Of a DNA stretch of 64,000 bases, positions 16,880 through 25,463 are shown one piece after another (position 1 is the stretch's first letter; each line of letters opens with the position of its first letter). Below the pieces are notes generated by a model, which searched no databases, was not told where the DNA came from, and saw nothing but the letters and a program-made list of their open reading frames with translations. This stretch comes from Nocardioides sp. Root140 (GTDB lineage: Bacteria > Actinomycetota > Actinomycetes > Propionibacteriales > Nocardioidaceae), in the NCBI RefSeq assembly GCF_001426745.1, contig NZ_LMFI01000010.1:1412652-1476651 (forward strand), in the 5' to 3' direction. The translations under genes and the position numbers were made by a program.

Positions 16880-17455
16880 TCAAGGGCGGTAGGTCGCCAT
16901 GATCACGCCGGTGGACGTGGTGGCACTGTCGACGAGCGTTAGCGCAATCCGGCCCTACGTCGGACCGAACAGGCGCCGGCCAGAGCCAAGCACGACCGGG
17001 TGGATCATCAGGAACAGCTCGTCGACCAGCGCGTGGGGGACCAAGGAACGGATGAGCTGACCGCTACCCATGATCACGAGGTTGCCGCCGGGCTGCTCGC
17101 GCAGGGCGCTGACCGCGGCAGGGACGTCGCCGCTCAGCAGGATGGAGTTCGGCCAAGGCAGGTTGATGTCAGGACTGGAGGAGGCGACGTACTTCGTCGT
17201 TTGGTTCAGGCCGTCCTTGAACGGGCCGCCGACCTCGTTCCAGTGGCCGAGCATGTCCTCGTAACTGCGCCGGCCGAACAGCCAGGAGAACCTATTTCCC
17301 ATCCGCTCACTGAGTGCGGTGGTTATCTCCGGGGCGTTCGCCGCCTGCTGCGCCCACCCCCCGTGCCGGAAGCCGTCGCGAGTGTCCTCGTCGGGGCGGC
17401 CCGGCCCCTGCAGGACCCCGTCGAGGGTGACGTGGTTGACGACCAAGACGCGCAT
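16880..17455 (-). pseudogene. DHFR/RibD-like reductase interrupted by TAG near its end
   Basis: The N-terminal 166 residues are a good dihydrofolate reductase family (RibD C-terminal domain) protein: RVLVVNHVTLDGVLQGPGRP, FSWLFGRRSYEDM, LLSGDVPAAVSALREQPGGN, and VDELFLMIHPVVLGSGRRLF. TAG at 16955-16957 stops it, but the same frame continues with GRIALTLVDSATTSTGVIMA and TYRP before TGA 16880-16882, exactly the usual end of the family. Intact length would be ~191 residues. The last strands of the fold are lost, so the 166-residue product may be unstable. It lies between 38-bp direct repeats. Confidence 0.8.
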
Positions 17456-17550
17456 GGGGGGCTCCTTCCGGGACGGCTACAGGGTCCGACCCGAACCACT
17501 CCGCAAACTCATCGCCCGTCGGAGATGGTGGGTCGACCCGCCGCGCTGTC

Positions 17551-17588
17551 CTCGGCATGAGCGCGCGGTTCGACGGCAATGATCAAGA
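17551..17588. repeat. 38-bp direct repeat, copy 2
   Basis: Second copy of the repeat at 16672-16709 (35 of 38 bases identical), on the upstream side of the DHFR-like pseudogene. The distance between the copies is 879 bp. Confidence 0.8.
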
Positions 17589-17649
17589 ACCCCAGGCACC
17601 ACGAGACGCGAGCCAATCGGGAGCCGGTTTCTCGCGTCCTCACAGGCCC

Positions 17650-17715
17650 TCAGTGCGACATGACGTCAATTGTTTGACTACGACGACAGCCCGTCAAAGA
17701 TCGCTCATCTCGACA
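17650..17715 (-). repeat. right end (RE) of module 1
   Basis: Ends in CATCTCGACA (17706-17715), the inverse of the TGTCGAG terminus. It contains GCCCGTCAAAGATCGC and, further in, CAGTGCGACATGACGTCAA, which matches the RE at 28515-28533 (CAGCGCGACATAACGTCAA). Confidence 0.65.
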
Positions 17716-17724
17716 ACAACGTCA

Positions 17725-17783
17725 TGTCGAGATGCAGTAACCATTGACGAACCTCTCGCGGGGATCTTTGACAAAACTGGGGC
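17725..17783 (+). repeat. left end (LE) of module 2
   Basis: Starts TGTCGAGATGCAGTAACCAT, then TTGACGAACCTC and GGGATCTTTGACAAAACTGG; alignable with the LEs at 16243 and 21572 with one inserted base. It is 9 bp from the preceding RE. Confidence 0.65.
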
Positions 17784-17991
17784 GAACGGACGACGTCGTC
17801 AAAGTACGGGTGTCCGAAGGTGAGGTGTCGCGCGGAGCTCGATCCCAGTCAATGGGTGTAATGCCGACCTCCCCAATCTGGGAGCTGGCCTAGAGAACGG
17901 GCGACTGGATCCCGAGCCCTGACTTCAGTTCCTTGGTGGCCGCGAGGAGACAGGGTGCCACTCAAGTGGAGTCCAGCAGAGTGATGTGCCC
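17784..17991. other. gene-free stretch inside module 2
   Basis: 208 bp between the left end and the kinase stop codon. Apart from a TCGTCAAAGTACGG motif near 17800 that extends the end repeats, I see nothing recognisable. Confidence 0.4.
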
Positions 17992-18795
17992 TCAGCGTCT
18001 CGGTAGGAGGTCGGCCAACTCTGCGGCGGTCTGCGGGCGCTGGGACTTTACGGAGATAGCCTTCTTGATGGCTTCGCGCAGACCGTAGTCGCGGCTCGTG
18101 AGGGGGTTGACCTCGACCTTTCGGACGGAGTTGCCAGTCTCCTCGCCGGATAGGAGCGTGATCATCAGCAGGCCGACCTGGTAGATGTCGTCGGCGGGGC
18201 GCCAGAAGGCGCCGATGTCGGCTGGCGCGTAGTAGGGCGCCATGGCATCGGCGCGGACTCCCAGCTTCTTGAAGCCAGTCTTGGTGATGCCGAAGTCGCC
18301 CAGCTTGAGCACGGCCCGGTTTGCGACGTAGACGTTGCCCGGCGTGATGTCTCGATGTGAGGTCCCCATGTTGTGGAGCAGCGACAGCGGTTGCAGCAAG
18401 CCCCGAATTTTTCTGACCACGCGGTCCTCTGGCCAGGGCAGGCGACCGTCGTAGCAGGCGTCCCTGACCGTGCCGGTATCCATGTAGTCCATCTCGATCG
18501 CGAAGACCATCCTCGTGCCGCGCCCGTCAACCACCATCGTGGGGAAGGCGTCTCGCTGACGGACGACGTTCGTGTGGTCGTGTAACAGGCCCGCGAAGAA
18601 GGCTTCGCCGTGCCAAACGCGGGCGTCCGAGGTGAACTTCAGGCACACCGGTTCGCCATACTCGTCACCGTCGTCGTCGATGTGGAAGGCGCCGTAGGCA
18701 GCGCCGAACCCACCCTCCCCCAGGAAGGCCTGGATTCGGTAGGCGGTGCCACTGACTTGGTTCTCGATAACGGTGCCTACGGGGAGTCGTCGCAT
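17992..18795 (-). CDS. Ser/Thr protein kinase, soluble (candidate defence kinase)
   Basis: 267 residues comprising only a kinase domain. It has a glycine loop GEGGFGAAY (26-34), the VAIK-type lysine in VCLKFT (K53), HRDITPGNVYV (HRD 147-149, Asn 154) and GDFGITK (DFG 167-169), so catalytic residues are present. There is no TM or sensor domain. GAAAGGA precedes ATG 18795. It follows the DUF262/DUF1524 gene by 57 bp on the same strand, and the pairing suggests it phosphorylates or is triggered together with that effector. Distinct from the membrane-anchored kinase at 36224. Confidence 0.85.
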   Translation of the reverse strand: MRRLPVGTVIENQVSGTAYRIQAFLGEGGFGAAYGAFHIDDDGDEYGEPVCLKFTSDARVWHGEAFFAGLLHDHTNVVRQRDAFPTMVVDGRGTRMVFAIEMDYMDTGTVRDACYDGRLPWPEDRVVRKIRGLLQPLSLLHNMGTSHRDITPGNVYVANRAVLKLGDFGITKTGFKKLGVRADAMAPYYAPADIGAFWRPADDIYQVGLLMITLLSGEETGNSVRKVEVNPLTSRDYGLREAIKKAISVKSQRPQTAAELADLLPRR

Positions 18796-18852
18796 GCTCG
18801 GCGTCCTTTCAATGATGATGTCCAGTCGGCACCGGGCAGTGGGAGTACCCGG

Positions 18853-20784
18853 TTACTCCTGCTCTTCGTCGTTGGCGTCTCCGCCGTCAGGGTCGTCCAA
18901 CTCGTCGGGCTCGTCGGTTTCTTCTTCGGTGACCTCGATGTCGGGCCGCGGCCAAACCTTGAGCGCCATCTGTGTCAGGTACACGCTGCGCCTGGCGATG
19001 CGGTCTTCGGTCCACTCGGCAGCCCAGACTGCTGCGTCGTCTCTGTCGACGCCCGTTGGGGCAGACAGGATCGAGGCGGTGGTGATGAGCATGGTGCTCT
19101 TCTGCTGGAGTGCCGGCTTCTTGGTCGGCCAGGCCTCGTTGCGCATCTGAGAGTTGAGGCGCCCATTGGTGAGCGTGAGATTGCCGACGGTGTTAATTGC
19201 CTGCTCTCGCTTCGCGGCATCGTCCCCGTCGTCCGGGTCCGGCAATGGCCAGTGCTCTCGCCACTTCTGCGGCATGACGTGCTCGATGTTGAGGTACTCC
19301 CACCGGGCTCGGATTGGAGTGGCGTCCTCGGCCTTGTTGTCGCGGAGGTGGTTCTCAATGCCGGCAAAGAAGGCCCGCTGGCGCGGCCTGCTCAGAGCAT
19401 AGAAGTTGGATCCGAAGATGCAAGCCACAAACTCACCGTCGTCGGGCCAGTTGCGAGACTCGCCGGCCAAGTGAGCCAGTTGCTCTTCAATCTCGTCACC
19501 AGCCAATCCATCCTCGGCGGCACGTTGGCTCGCACTCTTGAGTACAGCAACGAAGATGCGGTTGTAGTCCTTCGTCGTCAGACCGCACAACATCCGACGG
19601 GTGAGGTACGAAGTCAGAGCCTCGGAGGCCTTCTGGCGTTGCGCCTGGGAGACACGGTCGTCAGCGTAGATGCCGAGGATAAGGGGCCACGCGGTGTTGG
19701 TCTTGGTCGCGATGACGAGATCCACGAGCGTTGCCGTGGGCTCATCGGGCGGATCGTTGACGAGAGCGTCGTACAGGTCGGCATACCGGCGGATCTCCTT
19801 GATGACGTTGCCCGCGTTCAGGCCACCCTCGAGGAACCACGCTTTGAACTCGTCGAAGAGTCGCTCGACCGAGACGACTTCGAGTCGTCGAGCTGTGAGC
19901 CAGTAGGCCGCCACCTGATCAAGCAGGCTGCGCTTGATACGACCGGTGATCGTCTCCGCACGCCATCTGCGGCCGTCGAGTGGCAACCAGTGGTCAACGA
20001 GCAACGACTCGGAGAGGTGTCGCTGGCCCTGGTCCTCGACCATGCGGAAGAGCAGATTCTTGATCAGGTCGGATTGTGAGAGCTCGACACCACGGTGGTT
20101 GAGGGCCTCGAAGATGACCTGAGCGTTGTCCGTCTTCTCCAAGGTGATGCGAACCAGGGCGATGCGATTCTCCAAGGCACTGTGCAGTGCGTCCAGCCGG
20201 TCACTCGGGTCGCCATCGCACGTCGCCCACTCCCGAATCGCATTTTCGAACCACAGCCGAGCCTCCGAGATCCGGTGGGCAGCGTCCGGACATGGTGACT
20301 CATCGTCTGGGTGCCGCACCGCCCACAAGTACTGCGGCCGATCCTGAGGCAGCGGCCACAGCTTGTACTTATCGTCGGGCCACTTCTCGTGGACCGCCTT
20401 CGCGCTGTTCTCAACCCACTCCTCAAACCGGCCCGCCGCGCTCTCGGCTCCGAGCTCGACAGCGATGGAGCGCGCCGCCGCCAACATCACCTGCAACGTG
20501 GTCAGCCTCTGCTGTCCATCAACAAGAATCGACCCGCCGAGTCGCTGCGGATGGTTCGGAGTCGCCTTCACCACGATGGCACCGAGGAAGTAAGTTGGCG
20601 GCTCGTCCGGCCACTCTCCGCTGACCATGTCATCGACCACGCTTTCGGCAGCGGCTGCGATGTCGTCCCACAGTGGAGTCCAGTTGTACTCCTCGCCCCA
20701 TACGTAGGGCCGCTGGAACATCGGGATCTCATAGCGGTGGTTGTCGAAGAAGATCGACCCGAGCTTTACGTCTCCGGCTTGCAT
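18853..20784 (-). CDS. DUF262-DUF1524 (GmrSD-like) nuclease
   Basis: 643 residues. The N-terminal DUF262 domain has EIPMFQRPYVW and the NTP-binding/hydrolysis signature ILVDGQQRLTTLQ (DGQQR at 89-93). The C-terminal DUF1524 HNH nuclease domain has YLNIEHVMPQKW (His 502) and NTVGNLTLTNGRLNSQMRN. GmrSD-type proteins are NTP-dependent endonucleases of type IV restriction that cut modified phage DNA; related DUF262/DUF1524 fusions occur in phosphorothioate (Ssp) systems. An acidic tail closes the protein. ATG 20784 with GAGGAG four nt upstream is chosen over 20829. No modification genes are adjacent. Confidence 0.85.
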   Translation of the reverse strand: MQAGDVKLGSIFFDNHRYEIPMFQRPYVWGEEYNWTPLWDDIAAAAESVVDDMVSGEWPDEPPTYFLGAIVVKATPNHPQRLGGSILVDGQQRLTTLQVMLAAARSIAVELGAESAAGRFEEWVENSAKAVHEKWPDDKYKLWPLPQDRPQYLWAVRHPDDESPCPDAAHRISEARLWFENAIREWATCDGDPSDRLDALHSALENRIALVRITLEKTDNAQVIFEALNHRGVELSQSDLIKNLLFRMVEDQGQRHLSESLLVDHWLPLDGRRWRAETITGRIKRSLLDQVAAYWLTARRLEVVSVERLFDEFKAWFLEGGLNAGNVIKEIRRYADLYDALVNDPPDEPTATLVDLVIATKTNTAWPLILGIYADDRVSQAQRQKASEALTSYLTRRMLCGLTTKDYNRIFVAVLKSASQRAAEDGLAGDEIEEQLAHLAGESRNWPDDGEFVACIFGSNFYALSRPRQRAFFAGIENHLRDNKAEDATPIRARWEYLNIEHVMPQKWREHWPLPDPDDGDDAAKREQAINTVGNLTLTNGRLNSQMRNEAWPTKKPALQQKSTMLITTASILSAPTGVDRDDAAVWAAEWTEDRIARRSVYLTQMALKVWPRPDIEVTEEETDEPDELDDPDGGDANDEEQE

Positions 20785-20941
20785 GCGGCTCCTCGCTGGG
20801 GTGGGCTGCTTCGACCTTAGACTGCGCAATCGCAGGCGTCAGTAGTTCAGAATCACTTCAAGGTGCGCCTGCCTCGCGACACCGCAGCGATCGCCGTGAA
20901 CTGACTAGGCCGCTCGGTTGTCACCTGATCGTGCCGGGCAG

Positions 20942-21478
20942 TCATTCCGGAGAAGCGGACTCGATCAGCAGCAGTAGTGCGTACGCGGCGATGGACTTCG
21001 CATCGGAGATGGTGCCCTCGGTGATGAGGCGCTCGACCTGGGACCTGGTGAACCAGGCCGACCGCATGTCTTGTTCCTCGGGTTCCGGCTGAGGACTCGC
21101 TTGCGTGAGGCCTGTCGCCAAGAACACTTTGCACTGCTGGCTCAGGGTGCTCGGCATCGTGTCGAGGCTGCCCAGTGAGCGCAGAGTGGTGGCGATCAGC
21201 CCCGTCTCCTCACGCAACTCGCGTGCCGCGACCGCGCTCGCGTCGATGTCGGACTGGTCGGTGCTGCCCGAAGGGAACTCCCAACGGCGACCAGCCACCG
21301 GGTAGCGGTACTGCTCAACCAGGCGCACCCGGTCCCCGTCGAGGGGGATCACGAGCGAACAGTCGGCTGATTCGACCACGCTGTAGTCGCCACTTGAGCC
21401 ATCCAAACGGCGAACTCTGTCTTGGCGCACGGACAGCCACGCGTCGGCGTACACCTGCCTGCTGCTGAGCATCTCCAC
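20942..21478 (-). CDS. Nudix hydrolase (ADP-ribose pyrophosphatase-like)
   Basis: 178 residues. The Nudix core is AARELREETGLIATT, with the preceding part GSTDQSDIDASAV showing a one-residue longer spacer than the standard box and Asp in place of the first Glu. The surrounding sequence (RLVEQYRYPVAGRRWEFPSG) is that of ADP-sugar/ADP-ribose pyrophosphatases. It probably hydrolyses a nucleoside diphosphate derivative. It shares module 2 and strand with the kinase/nuclease pair but is 158 bp upstream, so a functional link is possible, not shown. Confidence 0.8.
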   Translation of the reverse strand: MEMLSSRQVYADAWLSVRQDRVRRLDGSSGDYSVVESADCSLVIPLDGDRVRLVEQYRYPVAGRRWEFPSGSTDQSDIDASAVAARELREETGLIATTLRSLGSLDTMPSTLSQQCKVFLATGLTQASPQPEPEEQDMRSAWFTRSQVERLITEGTISDAKSIAAYALLLLIESASPE

Positions 21479-21520
21479 ATGAGCCAGTGTGCACCAGCCA
21501 ACGAATGTCTACCGCGCGAG

Positions 21521-21569
21521 TAGATCTTGACAATGACAACGGTTTGTCAATCTTCGCTGCATCTCGACA
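21521..21569 (-). repeat. right end (RE) of module 2
   Basis: Ends in CGCTGCATCTCGACA (21555-21569), with TTTGTCAATCTT inside. The last 25 bp form an imperfect inverted repeat (21 of 25) with the next left end across a 2-bp gap. Confidence 0.7.
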
Positions 21570-21571
21570 TC

Positions 21572-21629
21572 TGTCGAGACGCAGGAAAGATTGACGGGAC
21601 TCAGCCGGGCGACTTTAGCGGATCAGGGC
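21572..21629 (+). repeat. left end (LE) of module 3
   Basis: TGTCGAGACGCAGGAAAGAT, TTGACGGGACTCAGCCGGG, CGACTTTAGCGGATCAGGGC; gapless over 58 bp with the LE at 16243. Only TC (21570-21571) separates it from the previous RE, as in an abutted-ends junction. Confidence 0.7.
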
Positions 21630-21661
21630 CTTGGCCGGACTGCGGGCAAAGTGCACGCGGA

Positions 21662-22390
21662 CTATCTGTGGTAGCCCTCGTCGTGTGCGCAGCAGTTGTC
21701 TGCACACGTGTCGCCTGTGGTGACATCAGGGCTGGAGTTCTGTAGTGGGGTCGGCGCGCAGGCACAGCCCTCGCCGCGCCAGGCCTCGAGTCCTTCCCGC
21801 GCGGCGACCGCGGCGATGACCAGCCCTGCGATCGGGTCGGCCCAGGACCAGCCGAGTGTGGCGTTGAGGATCAGGCCGACCAGGAGTACCGCGGAGAGGT
21901 AGGTGCACAGCAAGGTCTGCGTGGAGTCGGCTACCACAGCGTTCGATCCCAGGCTCTTGCCGGTGCGCCGTTGTGCCCAGGACAGGAACGGCATGATCAC
22001 CAGCGATGCTGCGGCCAGCACGATGCCGACGGGCGAGGCGTCGGGGTCGTGGCCACCGACCAGGGCACGCAGGGACTCGACGCTCACGTAGGCGGCGAGC
22101 GCGAAGAAGGAGAGTGCCATCAGTCGAAGAGCGCGGCGCTCCCGTGACTCGGGCAGGGGGTGGCGGAACTGCCACAGGATGATCAGTCCACTGCTGACCT
22201 CGACCACGGAGTCGAGCCCGAATCCGACCAGGGCGATCGACCCGGCCACGAGGCCGGCGGTGATGGCGATGACCGCTTCAATCACGTTGTAGGAGACCGA
22301 GGCGGCCGCCAGGAGTTGGGCCCGACGACCGAGTTGCCGGCGTCGGTCGGGGTCGTCCACGTACGTCGCCACGTGGACGTGACTGCTCAT
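21662..22390 (-). CDS. cation diffusion facilitator family transporter
   Basis: 242 residues with about six TM helices. CDF features include SIALVGFGLDSVVEVSSGLI (the His/Asp TM2 metal site appears as FGLDS) and SNAVVADSTQTLLCTYLSA in TM5. The C-terminus lacks the long cytoplasmic domain but ends in Cys/His-rich GCACAP and DNCCAHDEGYH, likely a metal-binding tail. It should export a divalent metal using the proton gradient. Its ATG overlaps the stop of the ArsR regulator (ATGA), with GAAGGAG upstream, so the two are an autoregulated operon. Confidence 0.85.
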   Translation of the reverse strand: MSSHVHVATYVDDPDRRRQLGRRAQLLAAASVSYNVIEAVIAITAGLVAGSIALVGFGLDSVVEVSSGLIILWQFRHPLPESRERRALRLMALSFFALAAYVSVESLRALVGGHDPDASPVGIVLAAASLVIMPFLSWAQRRTGKSLGSNAVVADSTQTLLCTYLSAVLLVGLILNATLGWSWADPIAGLVIAAVAAREGLEAWRGEGCACAPTPLQNSSPDVTTGDTCADNCCAHDEGYHR

Positions 22391-22767
22391 CGTGCGACTC
22401 CTTCGCCGTAGGTGGGGCACAGCACGACTGCGTCGCCGGTGGCCGCGAGCAACTCCTCGGCGGCGGCGAACACTCTCAGAACCGGGTCGGGATGGGTCAG
22501 CGAGAACACCGAGGCACGACCGGCCGGACGGGACTCCACCAGGCCGCAGTCGCGCAGGCATGCGAGGTGTTTGGAGACCGTGGACTGGGCCAGTCCGAGG
22601 TGGGTGGTCAGCTCGGTCACGTTGTGCTCACCGAGCAGCAGGTGACGCAGGATCGCCACTCGCGACGGGTCGCCCATGCCGCGGAACAGGCAGGCCGCGG
22701 CGCGGGCTGCGGTGGTCTCCTCGAGCCCTTGGGAGGGTTGCGCGGTCATCGACTCTATCATCGCCAT
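22387..22767 (-). CDS. ArsR/SmtB family metal-sensing repressor
   Basis: 126 residues. Winged HTH: LFRGMGDPSRVAILRHLLLG, NVTELTTHLGLAQSTVSKHL, ACLRDCGLVESRPAGRASVF. Cysteines at CLFRG, CLRDC and the C-terminal VVLCPTYG could form the sensing site, as in CmtR/KmtR/CadC-type proteins. The start is uncertain: MAMIES at 22767 would be almost leaderless behind TAATAT, while MTAQPS at 22749 is an alternative. It probably represses itself and the CDF transporter. Confidence 0.85.
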   Translation of the reverse strand: MAMIESMTAQPSQGLEETTAARAAACLFRGMGDPSRVAILRHLLLGEHNVTELTTHLGLAQSTVSKHLACLRDCGLVESRPAGRASVFSLTHPDPVLRVFAAAEELLAATGDAVVLCPTYGEGVAR

Positions 22768-22773
22768 GTGACG

Positions 22774-22791
22774 ATATTAACGCCATATGGC
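22774..22791. promoter_or_regulatory. candidate ArsR operator and -10 region
   Basis: ATATTAACGCCATAT (an ATAT-7-ATAT arrangement) overlapping the 8-bp palindrome CCATATGG lies just upstream of the arsR start. On the minus strand it includes TAATAT, a good -10. The position suits repression of arsR-CDF. Confidence 0.45.
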
Positions 22792-22862
22792 ATGTTCTGC
22801 CACAGGGTATCCATGACGGCGATCGACTGAGGCGTGGGCGATGCGGGTTCGCGAGATTGATC

Positions 22863-22881
22863 TATACCCCCCGGGGGTATA
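22863..22881. promoter_or_regulatory. CsoR-type copper operator
   Basis: A perfect 19-bp palindrome with nine paired bases on each side of a central C: TATACCCCC, C, GGGGGTATA. ATACCCCC/GGGGGTAT dyads are the known binding sites of CsoR-family copper sensors. It is 44 bp upstream of the copper ATPase start. Confidence 0.8.
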
Positions 22882-22925
22882 TGGTGAGGTGAGTCTTTGA
22901 GAGCCAATTGATGGAGGGAATCGCG

Positions 22926-25055
22926 ATGCCCAGCCCTGGCGAGATCCACGCTGACCAAGATGTCCACCACGACCACCAGCACCCGGTTCATCACGACGCT
23001 TCTGCGGGACACAGTGGACATGGTGGTCACAGTGGCGACGGAGGCCATGTGGCAATGTTCCGTCGGTTGTTCTGGGGTTCCTTGGTGGTCGCGGTGCCGA
23101 CGGTGCTCTTGTCGGGAATGTTCGCCGATCTCCTCGGGTATGAGCTTCCCGATGTTCCCGGCGTCGACTGGGTTTCCCCGGCACTTGGGACGCTTCTCTT
23201 CTTCTGGTTCGGCCGTCCGTTCCTGATGGGTGCTGTGGAGGAGATCCGGGGCCGTCAGCCCGGGATGATGTTGTTGGTGGCGCTGGCCATCACGGTCGCG
23301 TTCCTCGCGTCGTGGGGCGCCACCACGGGCCTGCTGGCGCACCACCTCGACTTCTGGTGGGAGTTGGCCTTACTGGTGGTCATCATGTTGTTGGGCCACT
23401 GGGTGGAAATGCGTTCCCTGGCACGGACCACCTCGGCGTTGGACTCGCTGGCGGCGCTTCTTCCCGATCAGGCCGAGCGTCTCGAGGGCGACGAGGTCGT
23501 TGTGATTGCGCCGGGTGAGCTGGTTGTCGGCGATGTCGTGATCGTTCGTCCGGGCGGGAGTGTGCCCGCTGATGGTCGTATCGTCGAGGGGTCTGCCTCG
23601 GTGGATGAGTCGATGATCACGGGAGAGTCACGCGCGGTGCGTCGCGCGGGCGGGGACCACGTGGTGGCCGGGACGGTGGCCACTGACTCCGGCCTTCGCG
23701 TGGAGGTCACTGCGACCGGTGAGGAGACCGCTCTGGCGGGTATTCAGAGGCTTGTTGCGGACGCACAGGGTTCCGGGTCGCGGGCGCAGCGCTTGGCTGA
23801 TGTCGCGGCGGGCTGGCTCTTCTGGTTCGCCCTGGGATCTGGTGTTCTCACCGCCATCGTCTGGGCTGCCATCGGGTTGCCTGATGAAGGTGTCATCCGC
23901 ACCATCACGGTGTTGGTCATTGCCTGCCCCCACGCACTGGGTCTGGCCATTCCACTGGTCATCTCGATCGCAACCGAGCGGGCTGCGCGCGGCGGGGTGT
24001 TGGTCAAGGACCGCCTGGAGATGGAGGCCATGCGTGGGGTCGACACCGTGCTCTTCGACAAGACCGGCACCCTGACCAAGGGTGAGCCCACCCTCGTCGC
24101 CGTTGAGCCCGCAGCCGATGCCGACCTCGACCGGGATCGGGTGCTGGCCCTGGCGGCTGCCGCTGAGGCCGACTCTGAACACCCGCTCGCCCGCGCGATC
24201 GTCCGCGCCTCGGTCGACGGTTCGGTCGACGTGCTCCGTGCACGGGACTTCAGCTCTTCCCCCGCGGTCGGCGTCTCCGCGACTGTGGAGGGTCGGACGG
24301 TTCAAGTCGGCGGCCCAGCACTTCTCGAACAAGTGACCGGCCGCGAGTTGCCCATCTCCGATGAATGGCGCAAGGAGGGCGCAATCATCTTGCACGTCGT
24401 CCTCGACGGCACCGTTGTCGGCGCACTGCGTTTGGATGATGAGATCCGGGCAGAGTCCCACGCCGCGGTCCGAGCGCTGCACGAGCGTGGCGTGGAGGTC
24501 GTCATGATCACCGGCGACGCCGAGGCTGTCGCCGCGACCGTATCCGCCGAGCTCGGCATCGACCGCTACTACGCCGGCGTACGGCCAGAGGACAAGGCAT
24601 CGACGGTTGCCTCCCTGCAGGCCGAAGGACGCCGGGTCGCGATGGTCGGCGACGGAGTCAACGACGCACCGGCCCTGGCTCAGGCCGACGTCGGCATCGC
24701 GATCGGCGCCGGTACCGACGTAGCCATCGGATCGGCAGGTCTCATCCTCGCCTCCGACGACCCGCGCTCGGTGATCTCGGTGATGGAACTCTCCCGGGCG
24801 ACCTACCGCAAGAGCGTGCAGAACCTGGCCTGGGGAGCCGGCTACAACCTGGTGGCGGTCCCGCTGGCCGCTGGCGTGCTGGCACCCCTCGGCTTCTTGT
24901 TGCCGATGTCGGTTGGTGCGGTCCTGATGTCGGCCTCCACTGTGGTGGTCGCCCTCAACGCACAACTGTTGCGCCGGCTCGACCTCAGCCCGGACGCCGC
25001 CGCACCCCTGGACGTTCCCCATCAAGACAAGGGGGACGTGCCGATTCACGACTGA
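22926..25055 (+). CDS. copB: copper-transporting P1B-type ATPase (CopB-like)
   Basis: 709 residues. The His-rich N-terminus (HHDHQHPVHHD and GHSGHGGHSGDGGH) precedes eight expected TM helices. The metal-site motif is CPH (334-336), which marks the P1B-3/CopB group rather than CPC copper exporters. Also seen are the actuator TGES, the phosphorylation loop DKTGT (D378), HP of the N-domain (SEHPLARA) and GDGVNDAP. It exports Cu (or Ag) with ATP. ATG 22926 is chosen because GGAGGGA ends ~7 nt upstream; ATGs at 22908 and 22911 are less likely. Controlled by the CsoR-type operator just upstream. Confidence 0.9.
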   Translation: MPSPGEIHADQDVHHDHQHPVHHDASAGHSGHGGHSGDGGHVAMFRRLFWGSLVVAVPTVLLSGMFADLLGYELPDVPGVDWVSPALGTLLFFWFGRPFLMGAVEEIRGRQPGMMLLVALAITVAFLASWGATTGLLAHHLDFWWELALLVVIMLLGHWVEMRSLARTTSALDSLAALLPDQAERLEGDEVVVIAPGELVVGDVVIVRPGGSVPADGRIVEGSASVDESMITGESRAVRRAGGDHVVAGTVATDSGLRVEVTATGEETALAGIQRLVADAQGSGSRAQRLADVAAGWLFWFALGSGVLTAIVWAAIGLPDEGVIRTITVLVIACPHALGLAIPLVISIATERAARGGVLVKDRLEMEAMRGVDTVLFDKTGTLTKGEPTLVAVEPAADADLDRDRVLALAAAAEADSEHPLARAIVRASVDGSVDVLRARDFSSSPAVGVSATVEGRTVQVGGPALLEQVTGRELPISDEWRKEGAIILHVVLDGTVVGALRLDDEIRAESHAAVRALHERGVEVVMITGDAEAVAATVSAELGIDRYYAGVRPEDKASTVASLQAEGRRVAMVGDGVNDAPALAQADVGIAIGAGTDVAIGSAGLILASDDPRSVISVMELSRATYRKSVQNLAWGAGYNLVAVPLAAGVLAPLGFLLPMSVGAVLMSASTVVVALNAQLLRRLDLSPDAAAPLDVPHQDKGDVPIHD

Positions 25056-25141
25056 TGACACTCCGACCAGCCCCGGCACACCCACTGGGCTTCCCACCCA
25101 GCGCTGAGACCACCCACCACTGCCACACCAGGAGAAACACC

Positions 25142-25423
25142 ATGTGCACCGCGTGCTCTTGTTCCACCGAGTCAGAATCTTCGACCGCGACGCCCCCCTC
25201 CTCCGCCCAAGCCCCGCAGACTTCCACTGAGTTCACGGTGACCGGCATGACCTGCGGGCACTGCGTGACCTCGGTGACCGGGGCGATCCAGCAGATCGAA
25301 GGAGTCAGCGACGTCACGGTCGACCTGGCCAACAGACGTGTCACGGTCATCTCGTCGAGCGGACCCGTCTCCGGTGACGCGGTCACTGCTGCCGTGCGTG
25401 AGGCGGGCTATCAGATGGGATAG
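25142..25423 (+). CDS. copZ: CopZ-like heavy-metal-associated (HMA) protein
   Basis: 93 residues. A Cys-rich leader MCTACSCSTES precedes a standard HMA domain with GMTCGHCVTSV (metal-binding CxxC) and VSDVTVDLANRRVTVI. It should carry Cu(I) to the ATPase encoded 86 bp upstream. AGGAGAAA lies before ATG 25142. The extra MCTACSC motif is uncommon in CopZ and might be a second soft-metal site. Confidence 0.85.
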   Translation: MCTACSCSTESESSTATPPSSAQAPQTSTEFTVTGMTCGHCVTSVTGAIQQIEGVSDVTVDLANRRVTVISSSGPVSGDAVTAAVREAGYQMG

Positions 25424-25463
25424 CGCTCCGCCTATGTGTCCGGCCTCCATGCCGCCCTGACGG

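Noticed and set aside
17557..17823. An 88-codon plus-strand frame
   Set aside because: It consists of the 38-bp repeat and the mobile-element ends, not a gene.
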